DNA of 64,000 bases from Salinithrix halophila (GTDB lineage: Bacteria; Bacillota; Bacilli; Thermoactinomycetales; DSM-45169), in contig NZ_JBHSAP010000009.1 of NCBI RefSeq assembly GCF_042650125.1, positions 310,001-374,000 on the forward strand. The letters are read 5' to 3'. Each line of letters opens with the position of its first letter. The stretch's first letter is position 1. Below, piece by piece: positions 51,077 through 58,978 of this stretch. The translations under genes and the position numbers were made by a program. The notes beneath the pieces were generated by a model. It had not been told where the DNA came from, searched no databases, and saw only the letters and a program-made list of their open reading frames with translations.

Positions 51077-52117
51077 TCAGGGGGCCGAACTGCCGATTCG
51101 CACCTCCGCTACCGACAAGAGCAGCCGTTCTACGGCTAAAGTTTTGTCGATCTGGCCAGATTTAATCATCCTGTCGGTCTCGATCGAGCGAGAGAGAAGA
51201 TTTCGCAACGTCTCTTCGGAATAGGAACGTCCCTGGCGAAAAGCCAATTTGACAGGGTAAGGATGAACCTTGAGGAGCGAGGCGATTTCCCGCTCTCCCT
51301 TCCCTTGCTCTGACAGCACTTTCACTTGGAGCATCAGGCGAAACTGGCGGATGATCAGTGAAAGGATCCGGATGGGTTCCTCCCGGTTGCAGAGCAAGTC
51401 ATAAAAAACGGCCAAAGCTTCCCCCGCCTGACGGCGTGCCACCCGATCCACCAATTTGAAAACGTCCTGTTCCATGGTCCGAGGAACCAGCTCAGCTACT
51501 GTATCCGGCGTAATCGTTCCTCCTGCTCCCACGTAAGCAGCCAATTTATCGATTTCCATGGATAACATCCGGAGATCTTGCCCTACCTGTTGGATTAGGC
51601 GCTCTCCAGCCTGGGGATGGATTTTGGCCTTCGTTTCTCCGAGACGAGCAGCCACCCAGGCGGAAAGCTCCTTCGGTTCCAAGGGGTTACAGACGACCTC
51701 TCGCACACGCTTTCTTAACTCCTTGACTACTTTCTTACGGGCATCCAGCTTTTCTGCTGGCACAGTCAAGATCAACACGTTTTCTTCCAGTGGGCGTTCT
51801 ACATATCGAAGGAGTTCCTCCGGTCGGTGGTCGACCTTCTCCTTTCCTCGGGCTGCGGTCAGAAACCAAGCATTTCTTCCGATCACCACCCGCCGCTCTC
51901 CGAAAAACGAGGGGGTTTCAGCCTCCTGAATTAACTCCTGGATCGGAACTTCTTCTAAATCCATCACGGTCCGGTTCCAGGCCGAGCTTTCCCCGGAGAG
52001 AACCTGACTTTCAATCCGGGTACAGGCCTGTCCGATCAGAAAGGTTTCTGTCCCGTAAAAAAGATAGGCAGGGGCGATCTTACCCGCTTTTAATTCCCGC
52101 TCAAGTTTGCTATCCAT
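51077..52117 (-). CDS. holA: DNA polymerase III delta subunit
   Basis: Clamp-loader wrench subunit of 346 residues: LERELKAGKIAPAYLFYG at the start and the helical collar region near the C-terminus. In B. subtilis this gene (yqeN) lies between comEC and rpsT; here the spacing is larger. The start is the second of two adjacent ATGs, 8 bases after GGAGG. It follows the anti-sigma gene by 14 bp, so it may be cotranscribed with the sigma operon. Confidence 0.94.
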   Translation of the reverse strand: MDSKLERELKAGKIAPAYLFYGTETFLIGQACTRIESQVLSGESSAWNRTVMDLEEVPIQELIQEAETPSFFGERRVVIGRNAWFLTAARGKEKVDHRPEELLRYVERPLEENVLILTVPAEKLDARKKVVKELRKRVREVVCNPLEPKELSAWVAARLGETKAKIHPQAGERLIQQVGQDLRMLSMEIDKLAAYVGAGGTITPDTVAELVPRTMEQDVFKLVDRVARRQAGEALAVFYDLLCNREEPIRILSLIIRQFRLMLQVKVLSEQGKGEREIASLLKVHPYPVKLAFRQGRSYSEETLRNLLSRSIETDRMIKSGQIDKTLAVERLLLSVAEVRIGSSAP

Positions 52118-52131
52118 CATGCCTACCTCCA

Positions 52132-52854
52132 TTAACCCGGCCAAGGGCTTTTGCTCTCTGTTTTTGAAGCGGGGTCGATCTCCCGTATCTCACCCCGGCC
52201 TCCCTGTTTCGATTCTCGCCGGAGCCAAACAGACAGCTGTCTCTTCTCCCGCCATTCCATTTTGACGGCTGTCGCCCCTGAGGGCCAGGGCCGAGAGCGA
52301 TACACCGTTTTACCACCCCCATTTTTGATGACCACCTGCTTCCCGATTACAGTAGCCCGGTATTTACCGTCTGGGGAGGAGACCGGCCCAGGACGTTCTT
52401 CCGTGCTTTGAATTCCTATGTCTCCATTCCGATCCCCAGATCCCGGTTGGCTCTGAATCCCGATCTCTCCGTTCTCGTCCGTCCCTTTTTCCTTTGTGGA
52501 CGGACGTGTCTCTGTGGGCTGATCTTTTGAGACTGGATCGACGAAGGGGAGGGTCAACATAACCAGAACTGCAGCAGCAGCAGCCCCACCCGCCCGCAAC
52601 CCCTTTCGCCTCCAACCATTGGCTGAAAGCTTTTCTTCTTCTGCAATTCTCTCCATAACCCGATCGGTGATGGAGTAAGGGGGCTCCACGTCAGGGAATC
52701 GAAACAGGCCACCGGAGAGATGATGCCACTCTGCCCTCTCCTGTGCACAGGCGGGGCAAGTTTGTATATGGTTCTCCAACTCTTTTTCCTCCCAGTTGGA
52801 GAGGTCACCATCCAGCTCTCGCTGGATCCAATCTCGATATTCTCGGCACCTCAA
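52132..52854 (-). CDS. Anti-sigma factor with zinc-finger N-terminus
   Basis: A 240-residue membrane anti-sigma factor. The N-terminal zinc-binding domain has CREY and H-x3-C-x2-C (HIQTCPAC); a single membrane segment follows near residues 88-104. The outer part has a low-complexity linker with NGEIGIQS and NGDIGIQS, then SSPDGKYRATVIGKQVVIKNGG, which looks like a beta-propeller blade. The TTG start at 52854 overlaps the sigma stop as TTGA, a typical sigma/anti-sigma coupling. It is 14 bp from holA. Confidence 0.88.
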   Translation of the reverse strand: MRCREYRDWIQRELDGDLSNWEEKELENHIQTCPACAQERAEWHHLSGGLFRFPDVEPPYSITDRVMERIAEEEKLSANGWRRKGLRAGGAAAAAVLVMLTLPFVDPVSKDQPTETRPSTKEKGTDENGEIGIQSQPGSGDRNGDIGIQSTEERPGPVSSPDGKYRATVIGKQVVIKNGGGKTVYRSRPWPSGATAVKMEWREKRQLSVWLRRESKQGGRGEIREIDPASKTESKSPWPG

Positions 52855-53396
52855 GGGAGTAGCCCCCCTTCCTGGTAATCGGCGAGCAACCGTTTCAACT
52901 TTTTTCTCCCGCGGAATAGGTGGGACTTCACCGTGCCTACAGGGAGTTCCATCGCCTCGGCAATCTCATCATAGGTATAATCCTGCAAATGACGAAGGAC
53001 AACGACGATCCGTTCCGGCCCCTGCAAACGATCGATGGCCGAACGTACATCAGCGACCGTTCCCGTTCGCTCTACCGGACTTTTCGCTCCCTTGCCGGCT
53101 TCGGAGGCGACCTCTTCCATCAGAGGGACGGTCTTCTTTCGCTTGCGGGAAAGATCGATGGCCGTGTGAACGGCAATCCGCCGGGCCCACGTCTCAAACC
53201 GCGACTCTCCGCGGAAGCTGGAAAGTTTCCCGTAGATCCTCATGAGTGCTTCTTGGGCGGCGTCCAGCGCATCCTGCTCATTTCCTAGTAAATAGTAGGC
53301 TGTACGGTAGACCGGCTTTTCCACTTCCTTCAACAGCCGGGTCAGGGCCTGTCGGTCCCCCTTCCGGGCGCTATCAATCCACTCCGCTTCGACCAC
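52851..53396 (-). CDS. ECF sigma factor (SigW-like)
   Basis: A 181-residue extracytoplasmic function sigma factor with region 2 (VYRTAYYLLGNEQDALDAAQEALMRIYG region, shared with SigW/SigX) and region 4 with the ECF-typical TYDEIAEAMELPVGTVKSHLFRGR. Its partner is the coupled anti-sigma factor. The GTG at 53396 is preferred because GGAGG lies 7 bases before it; the ATG at 53402 would be inside the ribosome site. The stress that triggers it is not visible. Confidence 0.92.
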   Translation of the reverse strand: MVEAEWIDSARKGDRQALTRLLKEVEKPVYRTAYYLLGNEQDALDAAQEALMRIYGKLSSFRGESRFETWARRIAVHTAIDLSRKRKKTVPLMEEVASEAGKGAKSPVERTGTVADVRSAIDRLQGPERIVVVLRHLQDYTYDEIAEAMELPVGTVKSHLFRGRKKLKRLLADYQEGGLLP

Positions 53397-53507
53397 GCCC
53401 ATCCCTCCTATTCTTCAGACGACGAAAACGTCCGAAAAGTTGCGGCGGTTCTCCCGAAAAAAGGAAATCGCATGGGAAGAAGACTTGACTTCTCTTCCTG
53501 ACATGCT

Positions 53508-53837
53508 TCATTGTACCATAGAGAACCTTTCTCTCGGCGGAGAGCAGGCTGATGGAATCCGTTCTACAATCGGGTGAAAGGGGAGCTGGAAGAAGCCCTT
53601 CGGACAATCAACCTGCCCGCCCTCCACCTTTTCCGCCCCTCCCTCCTTTTGGGGAAAAGGCAGGAAACCCGGATCGGTGAAACTGCGGCAGCCAAGTTGC
53701 TCCCCTTTCTCCCGCCCCTGCTGAGGGGCCCCCTGAGAAAATACCAGTCCGTACCGGGTAAAACCGCCGCCGCTGCGATGTACCGTGCTGCCCGCTCCGA
53801 TGATCACGGCGTCTGTATCCACGAGTCCGATGATCAC
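53508..53837 (-). other. Uncertain open frame in the 53397-53918 gap
   Basis: A 109-codon frame with normal-looking codon use and a hydrophobic beginning (VIIGLVDTDAVIIGAG), but the GTG start at 53837 has no ribosome site and lies just after the terminator of the 73-residue ORF. The beta-strand-like pattern faintly recalls GerP spore germination proteins, but I cannot confirm this. The rest of the gap may hold the promoter of the ECF operon. A remnant or a chance frame are both possible. Confidence 0.25.
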
Positions 53838-53856
53838 CCGATTGGGAATGCTAGAA

Positions 53857-53883
53857 TAGAAAAATCCCCAACTATTGCTGGGG
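53857..53883 (-). terminator. Terminator after the 73-residue membrane ORF
   Basis: CCCCA (53866-53870) pairs with TGGGG (53879-53883), followed on the minus strand by ATTTTTC. The stem is short. Confidence 0.6.
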
Positions 53884-53918
53884 AGTCCCGTTGCATGTTT
53901 ATTGATGATTTCACCGCA

Positions 53919-54140
53919 TCAAGAAAACGTTCCCAGACATATGGATGCCCCGATCAAAATCAGGCCTCCGATCAACCAAACCGTTGATCGCTTCCGGTCT
54001 ACCCGTTTTTGTTCCCGGCCCTTCATTCCTTCCACGTGGGCGTCCCTGTAGCTTCCGCCGGGGTTACCCATCGCCCCCATCGAAGCAAACAGCATCAACG
54101 CACCGATGATCCCCAACACCCAACTGAGCGTCTGCAACAA
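53919..54140 (-). CDS. Hypothetical small membrane protein
   Basis: Not recognised. The 73 residues contain two hydrophobic segments (about 4-24 and 52-72) separated by a charged linker with EGMKGREQKRVDRKR, which suggests both ends outside and a basic cytoplasmic loop. TTG at 54140 follows AAAGGA by 7 bases. It lies between psuG and the sigma operon, with a weak terminator downstream. Confidence 0.6.
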   Translation of the reverse strand: MLQTLSWVLGIIGALMLFASMGAMGNPGGSYRDAHVEGMKGREQKRVDRKRSTVWLIGGLILIGASICLGTFS

Positions 54141-54232
54141 CGCGGTATCCTTTGTGTTCTTCTAACATCGAGAACCGCTCCTGCCTGAACATTCACCTGG
54201 AGGAAGGCTTCACATAGGCGGCTTCGCCACCG

Positions 54233-55168
54233 TCACTGATCCTTCCCTTGCAATCCGATCAAGCCCCGTGCCACTTCTGCCGCAAGACGGGCGTTGTTTT
54301 TTACCAGGGCGATGTTGGTAGCGAGACTCCGTCCTTCGGTTAGGGTTTTCACTTCTCCCAGCAGGAAAGGAGTCACATCCTTACCCGTGATTCCTCGATC
54401 TTTCGCTTTTTCCAACGCTTGCTCGATGATGGTATCCATCTCTCCTTCATCCAGGGCATCCGCTTTGGGGACCGGGTTAGCAATGACGGCACCGCCCGCC
54501 AGGCCCAGCTCCCATTTCACCTGTAACAGCCGGGCGATGTCCTTCGGCATCGACAGCTGGGTATCCACCGGAAAACCGCTCTTGCGACAGTAGAAAGCCG
54601 GGAATTCCTCCGTACCGACCCCAATCACCGGGACGCCACGCGTCTCCAGATACTCCAGGGTCAATCCGATATCGAGGATCGATTTAGCACCCGCACAGAC
54701 AACCGCTACGTTGGTTCGTGACAACTCCTCCAAATCGGCAGAAATATCCAGGGTATCTGCTCCCTGCCGGTGGACCCCACCGATCCCCCCGGTGGCAAAG
54801 ATGGGGATTCCTGCCCAGGCGGCAACAATCATGGTTGCCGCCACGGTGGTAGCTCCATCACGACCGGTGGCGATCACCCAGGGAAGGTCCCGGCGGCTGA
54901 CTTTCATCACCTCGCTACTTTGGGCCAGCTTTCGGATCTCCTCCTCTTCCAGCCCCACCCTCATTTTCCCCTCCAATATGGCGATGGTGGCGGGAACCGC
55001 CCCCTGTCTGCGAACTTCCTCTTCCAGCGCCAGAGCCGTGGTCACATTCTCTGGCCATGGCATCCCATGGGAAATGATCGTCGATTCCAGGGCAACGAGG
55101 GGACGACCCTGCTCCCTTGCATCTTTTACTTCCTGCGAAAACATCAGCACCTCATCGATGAATCCCAT
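54233..55168 (-). CDS. psuG: Pseudouridine-5'-phosphate glycosidase
   Basis: Cleaves pseudouridine 5'-phosphate to uracil and ribose 5-phosphate. The 311 residues have the family segments ALESTIISHGMP, ATGGIGGVHR and the late LVKNNARLAAEVA region. The ATG at 55168 follows GGGAGGAG. It overlaps psuK by 17 bp and together they form a complete pseudouridine degradation pathway. Confidence 0.96.
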   Translation of the reverse strand: MGFIDEVLMFSQEVKDAREQGRPLVALESTIISHGMPWPENVTTALALEEEVRRQGAVPATIAILEGKMRVGLEEEEIRKLAQSSEVMKVSRRDLPWVIATGRDGATTVAATMIVAAWAGIPIFATGGIGGVHRQGADTLDISADLEELSRTNVAVVCAGAKSILDIGLTLEYLETRGVPVIGVGTEEFPAFYCRKSGFPVDTQLSMPKDIARLLQVKWELGLAGGAVIANPVPKADALDEGEMDTIIEQALEKAKDRGITGKDVTPFLLGEVKTLTEGRSLATNIALVKNNARLAAEVARGLIGLQGKDQ

Positions 55169-56273
55169 GATTCTCCTCCCATCGTTTTTGCATCCACGCC
55201 GGTGTCAAAGCCAGGGGAACACTCTGCTCGGATTCCAATGCCTCTTTGGCAAAGGCCATCCCAATGCGACAGGCTGTTTCTAGCTCCAGCTTGCGGCACA
55301 AACCGGCGATAACCCCGGCAGCGAAAGCATCCCCCGCCCCTGTCACATCGCGCACCTGGGCTTCCACGGGTGGAACTCGGCCCGCTTTCCCCTGTCCCTC
55401 CAGGTACACCGCCCCTTCCGGCCCCATCGTAATCACAACGCGCCGAACCCCGCGGCGAACCAACTCCTGACAGGCAGACTCTACATCCTGCCGCGAATGA
55501 ACCATCCCGCCGGTCATCGCCCCGGCTTCCTCCCTGTTTCCAATCAAGAGATCCACCCCGACCAGGCTTTTAGGTAAGCGTTTCGCCTTGGAAGCAGAAA
55601 CCGAGAGAATACACAACTTGACCGCTTCCGCTTTACTACGCTGGATCATCCACTCCAGCGCATCGGTCGGCAAATTGGTATCCACAGCGACCACTTCCGA
55701 ATTCCGGATGCGAGGCCAGTTGGCCTCCATCATGGAAGCGGTCATTTCCTCGTAAACCTCCATGTCTGCTAAAGCCAGGAACAGTTCCCCGGAGAGGTCG
55801 AGGATCGCCGTGTAATTCCCTGTTCTGAATCCCGGAAGCTGACGGCTCAGACTCAGATCCACCCCGTGTTTTTCACATTCCTGAAAGAGCGCTCGCCCTT
55901 CCGCATCATCCCCGACCACCGTCATCAGGTAAGCGGGTAGTCCGACACGCCCCAAACTTTCTGCCACGTTGCGGGCGACTCCTCCAAAGGAGCGGTGAAC
56001 GTGCACCGGGTTGGACGTATAGAGTTCCACCGGACCCCCAGTGCGAGCCTTTCGGTCGATGTTGGCTCCTCCGATGCAAACCACTCGTTCTGCCTCTGCC
56101 AGCATATAGGCCCGCCCCAGGATTCTCCCCTGCTTGATTAACCCAGCGATAATCCCTGCCACGGCGGATCGAGAAAGACCTAACTCACGCGCTAGCTCCT
56201 GCTGGCTGATAAACGGATTCTGCCTGATCGTTTCCAGGATAAATCCCTCTTTGTCAGTGATTGGCTTCTTCAT
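55152..56273 (-). CDS. psuK: Pseudouridine kinase with fused N-terminal HTH domain
   Basis: A 373-residue PfkB-family kinase that phosphorylates pseudouridine. The first 65 residues are a winged-helix domain (FISQQELARELGLSRSAVAG), as in other HTH-PfkB sugar and nucleoside kinases. The kinase part has GGVARNVAESLGR and the ATP-site DVTGAGDAFAAGV near the C-terminus with the catalytic Asp. The HTH part may give self-regulation. The gene has its own promoter and precedes psuG. Confidence 0.94.
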   Translation of the reverse strand: MKKPITDKEGFILETIRQNPFISQQELARELGLSRSAVAGIIAGLIKQGRILGRAYMLAEAERVVCIGGANIDRKARTGGPVELYTSNPVHVHRSFGGVARNVAESLGRVGLPAYLMTVVGDDAEGRALFQECEKHGVDLSLSRQLPGFRTGNYTAILDLSGELFLALADMEVYEEMTASMMEANWPRIRNSEVVAVDTNLPTDALEWMIQRSKAEAVKLCILSVSASKAKRLPKSLVGVDLLIGNREEAGAMTGGMVHSRQDVESACQELVRRGVRRVVITMGPEGAVYLEGQGKAGRVPPVEAQVRDVTGAGDAFAAGVIAGLCRKLELETACRIGMAFAKEALESEQSVPLALTPAWMQKRWEENHGIHR

Positions 56274-56313
56274 AACCCCCCTCGCTTTCTATTGCTATTA
56301 AACACCTGTCTTA

Positions 56314-56342
56314 AATTTAAACTTATGTTTACTTTCGGTCAA
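56314..56342 (-). promoter_or_regulatory. Sigma-A promoter of psuK-psuG
   Basis: TTGACC (56337-56342) and TAAATT (56314-56319) on the minus strand, 17 bp apart, 41 bp before the psuK start. The short palindrome TTAAATTTAA covers the -10 region. Confidence 0.7.
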
Positions 56343-56441
56343 TAGAGCCCTATAAAAAAGGAGGGCTTCCCCATCAGCCAGGGTTGATCTCTCACGAGGA
56401 ATAACGCAACCACGGGCTGCCGGATTTTCTTCGTCAATCCC

Positions 56442-58850
56442 CTACTCGTCAATGCCTCCCTCCATCATTTTCTCCACCCGCCATCGCCCTGGCCGGATGA
56501 ATACCGTAAGCGCCCCATCCCGGTCGGTTCGCCAAATGCGACTTCCTTGCTCCTTTAGTCGTTTGAGCACTTCAGGGGTCGGATGTCCGAAACGGTTGTT
56601 CCGCCCAGCGGAGATGATTGCTTCACGGGGGCGAATGCCCTGTAACCAATCGGTTCCTGTGGAGGTGCGGCTGCCATGATGGGCAACTTTTAGCAAGTCG
56701 ACCGGAGGAAGCTTCCACCTGGACAAAATCTTCTTCTCCACATCCTCTCCGATGTCCCCTGTGAACAGAAGGCGCTTCCCTGCGGCCTGCAGCAAAAAAA
56801 CCACGGAATCATCGTTGGTTCCTTCCGTTACCTTCCGGGTCAAATCATCCCCGACCGGGTGAAGGAATTGCCAGGAAACTCCCCTCTCCAACCGACGGGG
56901 CCCCTTCGGTGGTAAATAGATCCGAGCGCCGGATTCTCGCAACGTCTCCATCAACTCAACCTCCAATGACGATTGTGGCGGATGGGCATTACGAATGACC
57001 CCCTCAACAGGAATACGGCTTACCACTGCCGCCAGCCCGCCAATATGATCAGCATCCCCATGGGTCATAACCAGCCAGTTAATCCGGTTAATCCCCCGGT
57101 AACGGAGAAAAGGAAGCAGGGCTTGCTCCCCAACATCGTACGATTGCCGTTTCTCCCGCCATCTCTCCTGGGAAAAGGGGAGGGAACCTCCACCATCCAC
57201 CAGGATCACTTGCCCTTCTGGGGTTTCAATCACCGCACAATCTCCTTGGCCCACATCGAGGAAGGTGATCCGAAGCTCTTTTTCGCCAGTGAACGCCTGG
57301 GGGAGAAGAATAATAACAACCATGACCACCAGAGAGATTCCTCCCCGTTGCCGTCGTCGCAGGGAACCACCAGTCCAGCTCCTCAGCAGGTATAAAGCAG
57401 CCGCTCCATAACCGGCCATCCACCAAACCGACGGCTTTCCCCCAGATCGTTGCGCCCCTTTCCAGTCTGCCAGTAGTCCCAACCAATCGAAAAGACTGGA
57501 CAAAATCTTCGAAGACAGCTGGGCGGGAAGCCAAGACAACCCCGGATGTATAAGAGAAAGGAGTAGCGCCACGTAAGAAAGAGGAACTGCGATAAGGCTG
57601 ATCACCGGGACGACAACCAAATTAACACCCCAGGAGATCCAGGAAAGATAATGAAAATGGAAGAGAAGCAAAGGGAAAGAGGCCACTTGGGCCGTCAACA
57701 TGATAGCGACAGCGTTGTTGACCGACTTCCAGGGAAAAGGAAGTACACGGGCTATAGGACCCGCAGCCATCAACAGAGCCCACGTCACCCCGAAAGAAAG
57801 CTGAAAGCCCGCTTCAAATAGCGCATACGGCTTCAGCCACAACAACAAAAGAGCGGCTGCACCCAAAAAAGAAAGGCTGTCCCCTTGTTTTCTGCAAAGA
57901 AGAGCGATCAGCCCCAGTTCCGCCATCACCCCCGCCCGCACGACCGGCTCTCCTGCTCCGGTGAGCAAGATATAGAGCGGGATAAGAGCCATGGTAAAGA
58001 TGGCCGCTTTCTCCCGGGTTACACCCGCTAGGGTGAGTCCCCCGAAAAAACAAGTGACGAAGATACCCATGTGCAGACCGGAAATAGCCAACAGGTGAAC
58101 CAGTCCCAAGGTCTTGAAATCCTCTTCGGTAGCGGCTGGCACCTGTTTCCGCTCCCCCAGCAGCATCCCTCTGACGAGGCCCGCCGATTCTACCGGATAT
58201 ACGGTTTCCAGCCGCTCTCCCAAAAACCGGCGTATACGGTCTGCATAGCGAAGAAACCCTTCCGGCGGGGAAACCGTCAAGACCGTTCCCCACCCCTTCC
58301 CCTCCCCCACCCAGTGAATCTGCCGTCGATGGAGGTACTCCCGATAGTCAAAGGCACCGGGGTTACGTGACCGATCTGGAGGCTTCAACCGTAGAGGGAG
58401 AGTGATCCCCGTTCCCCTCTCCAGCCGATCAGCCGCTTGCTTCTCTGCTGGGCTCTTTAGGAACATACGGAGGAGGATCCTTTCCCCGTTCATCCGTACC
58501 CTTCCTTCTTCCGTCTCCATCCAGTCCACCGCCAACTCCGTCTGCAAACGATCCCCATCGATGTCCGGCAGGGAAGCGACTCGCCCCCACACAGTCCCTT
58601 CATGCGATGAACCGGAAAGGCGGGATACGTTGTGACCGTCCACCCAAGTAAAGTGAGCAGCTCCGGCAAAACAAGCCACCGTCAGCAAAGTCATGGTGAG
58701 ATACCGGCGATGAAAGTAAAACACTCCGGCACCGACTGTTCCCACAAGAACGGTCGCAACCAACCACATCCACCAAGCAGTAGGGGTTCCCACCCCTAGA
58801 AAGATCCCAGATGCCCAACCCGCCGCTACGACAAATAAAGGCCGTTTCAT
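56442..58850 (-). CDS. comEC: DNA internalization channel protein ComEC
   Basis: Inner-membrane channel for single-stranded DNA in transformation. The 802 residues start with membrane segments and an OB-like extracytoplasmic DUF4131 region, then the Competence domain (GLVHLLAISGLHMGIF), and a C-terminal metallo-beta-lactamase domain with DVGQGDCAVIETPEG and HGDADHIGGL. The ATG at 58850 follows GGAGG by 5 bases. No comEA or comEB gene lies upstream here, where B. subtilis has them; a PBP gene takes that place. Confidence 0.94.
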   Translation of the reverse strand: MKRPLFVVAAGWASGIFLGVGTPTAWWMWLVATVLVGTVGAGVFYFHRRYLTMTLLTVACFAGAAHFTWVDGHNVSRLSGSSHEGTVWGRVASLPDIDGDRLQTELAVDWMETEEGRVRMNGERILLRMFLKSPAEKQAADRLERGTGITLPLRLKPPDRSRNPGAFDYREYLHRRQIHWVGEGKGWGTVLTVSPPEGFLRYADRIRRFLGERLETVYPVESAGLVRGMLLGERKQVPAATEEDFKTLGLVHLLAISGLHMGIFVTCFFGGLTLAGVTREKAAIFTMALIPLYILLTGAGEPVVRAGVMAELGLIALLCRKQGDSLSFLGAAALLLLWLKPYALFEAGFQLSFGVTWALLMAAGPIARVLPFPWKSVNNAVAIMLTAQVASFPLLLFHFHYLSWISWGVNLVVVPVISLIAVPLSYVALLLSLIHPGLSWLPAQLSSKILSSLFDWLGLLADWKGAQRSGGKPSVWWMAGYGAAALYLLRSWTGGSLRRRQRGGISLVVMVVIILLPQAFTGEKELRITFLDVGQGDCAVIETPEGQVILVDGGGSLPFSQERWREKRQSYDVGEQALLPFLRYRGINRINWLVMTHGDADHIGGLAAVVSRIPVEGVIRNAHPPQSSLEVELMETLRESGARIYLPPKGPRRLERGVSWQFLHPVGDDLTRKVTEGTNDDSVVFLLQAAGKRLLFTGDIGEDVEKKILSRWKLPPVDLLKVAHHGSRTSTGTDWLQGIRPREAIISAGRNNRFGHPTPEVLKRLKEQGSRIWRTDRDGALTVFIRPGRWRVEKMMEGGIDE

Positions 58851-58935
58851 CTCCACCTCCATTGATGGAAATATGACCCATTTCGACGAAGGTCGACATC
58901 ATTCCTTCTCCGCCTATAACCCAATTGGGGTTATC

Positions 58936-58973
58936 CAAAAAAATAACACCTTCCGCAAAAACGGAAGGTGTTT
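58936..58973 (-). terminator. Terminator of the class A PBP gene
   Basis: ACACCTTCCG (58946-58955) pairs with CGGAAGGTGT (58962-58971), followed by ATTTTTTTGG on the minus strand. Confidence 0.9.
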
Positions 58974-58978
58974 CCTTA

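Noticed and set aside
53574..53987. A 137-codon plus-strand frame in the gap upstream of the sigma operon
   Set aside because: No ribosome site, overlaps the terminator and the membrane ORF on the other strand.
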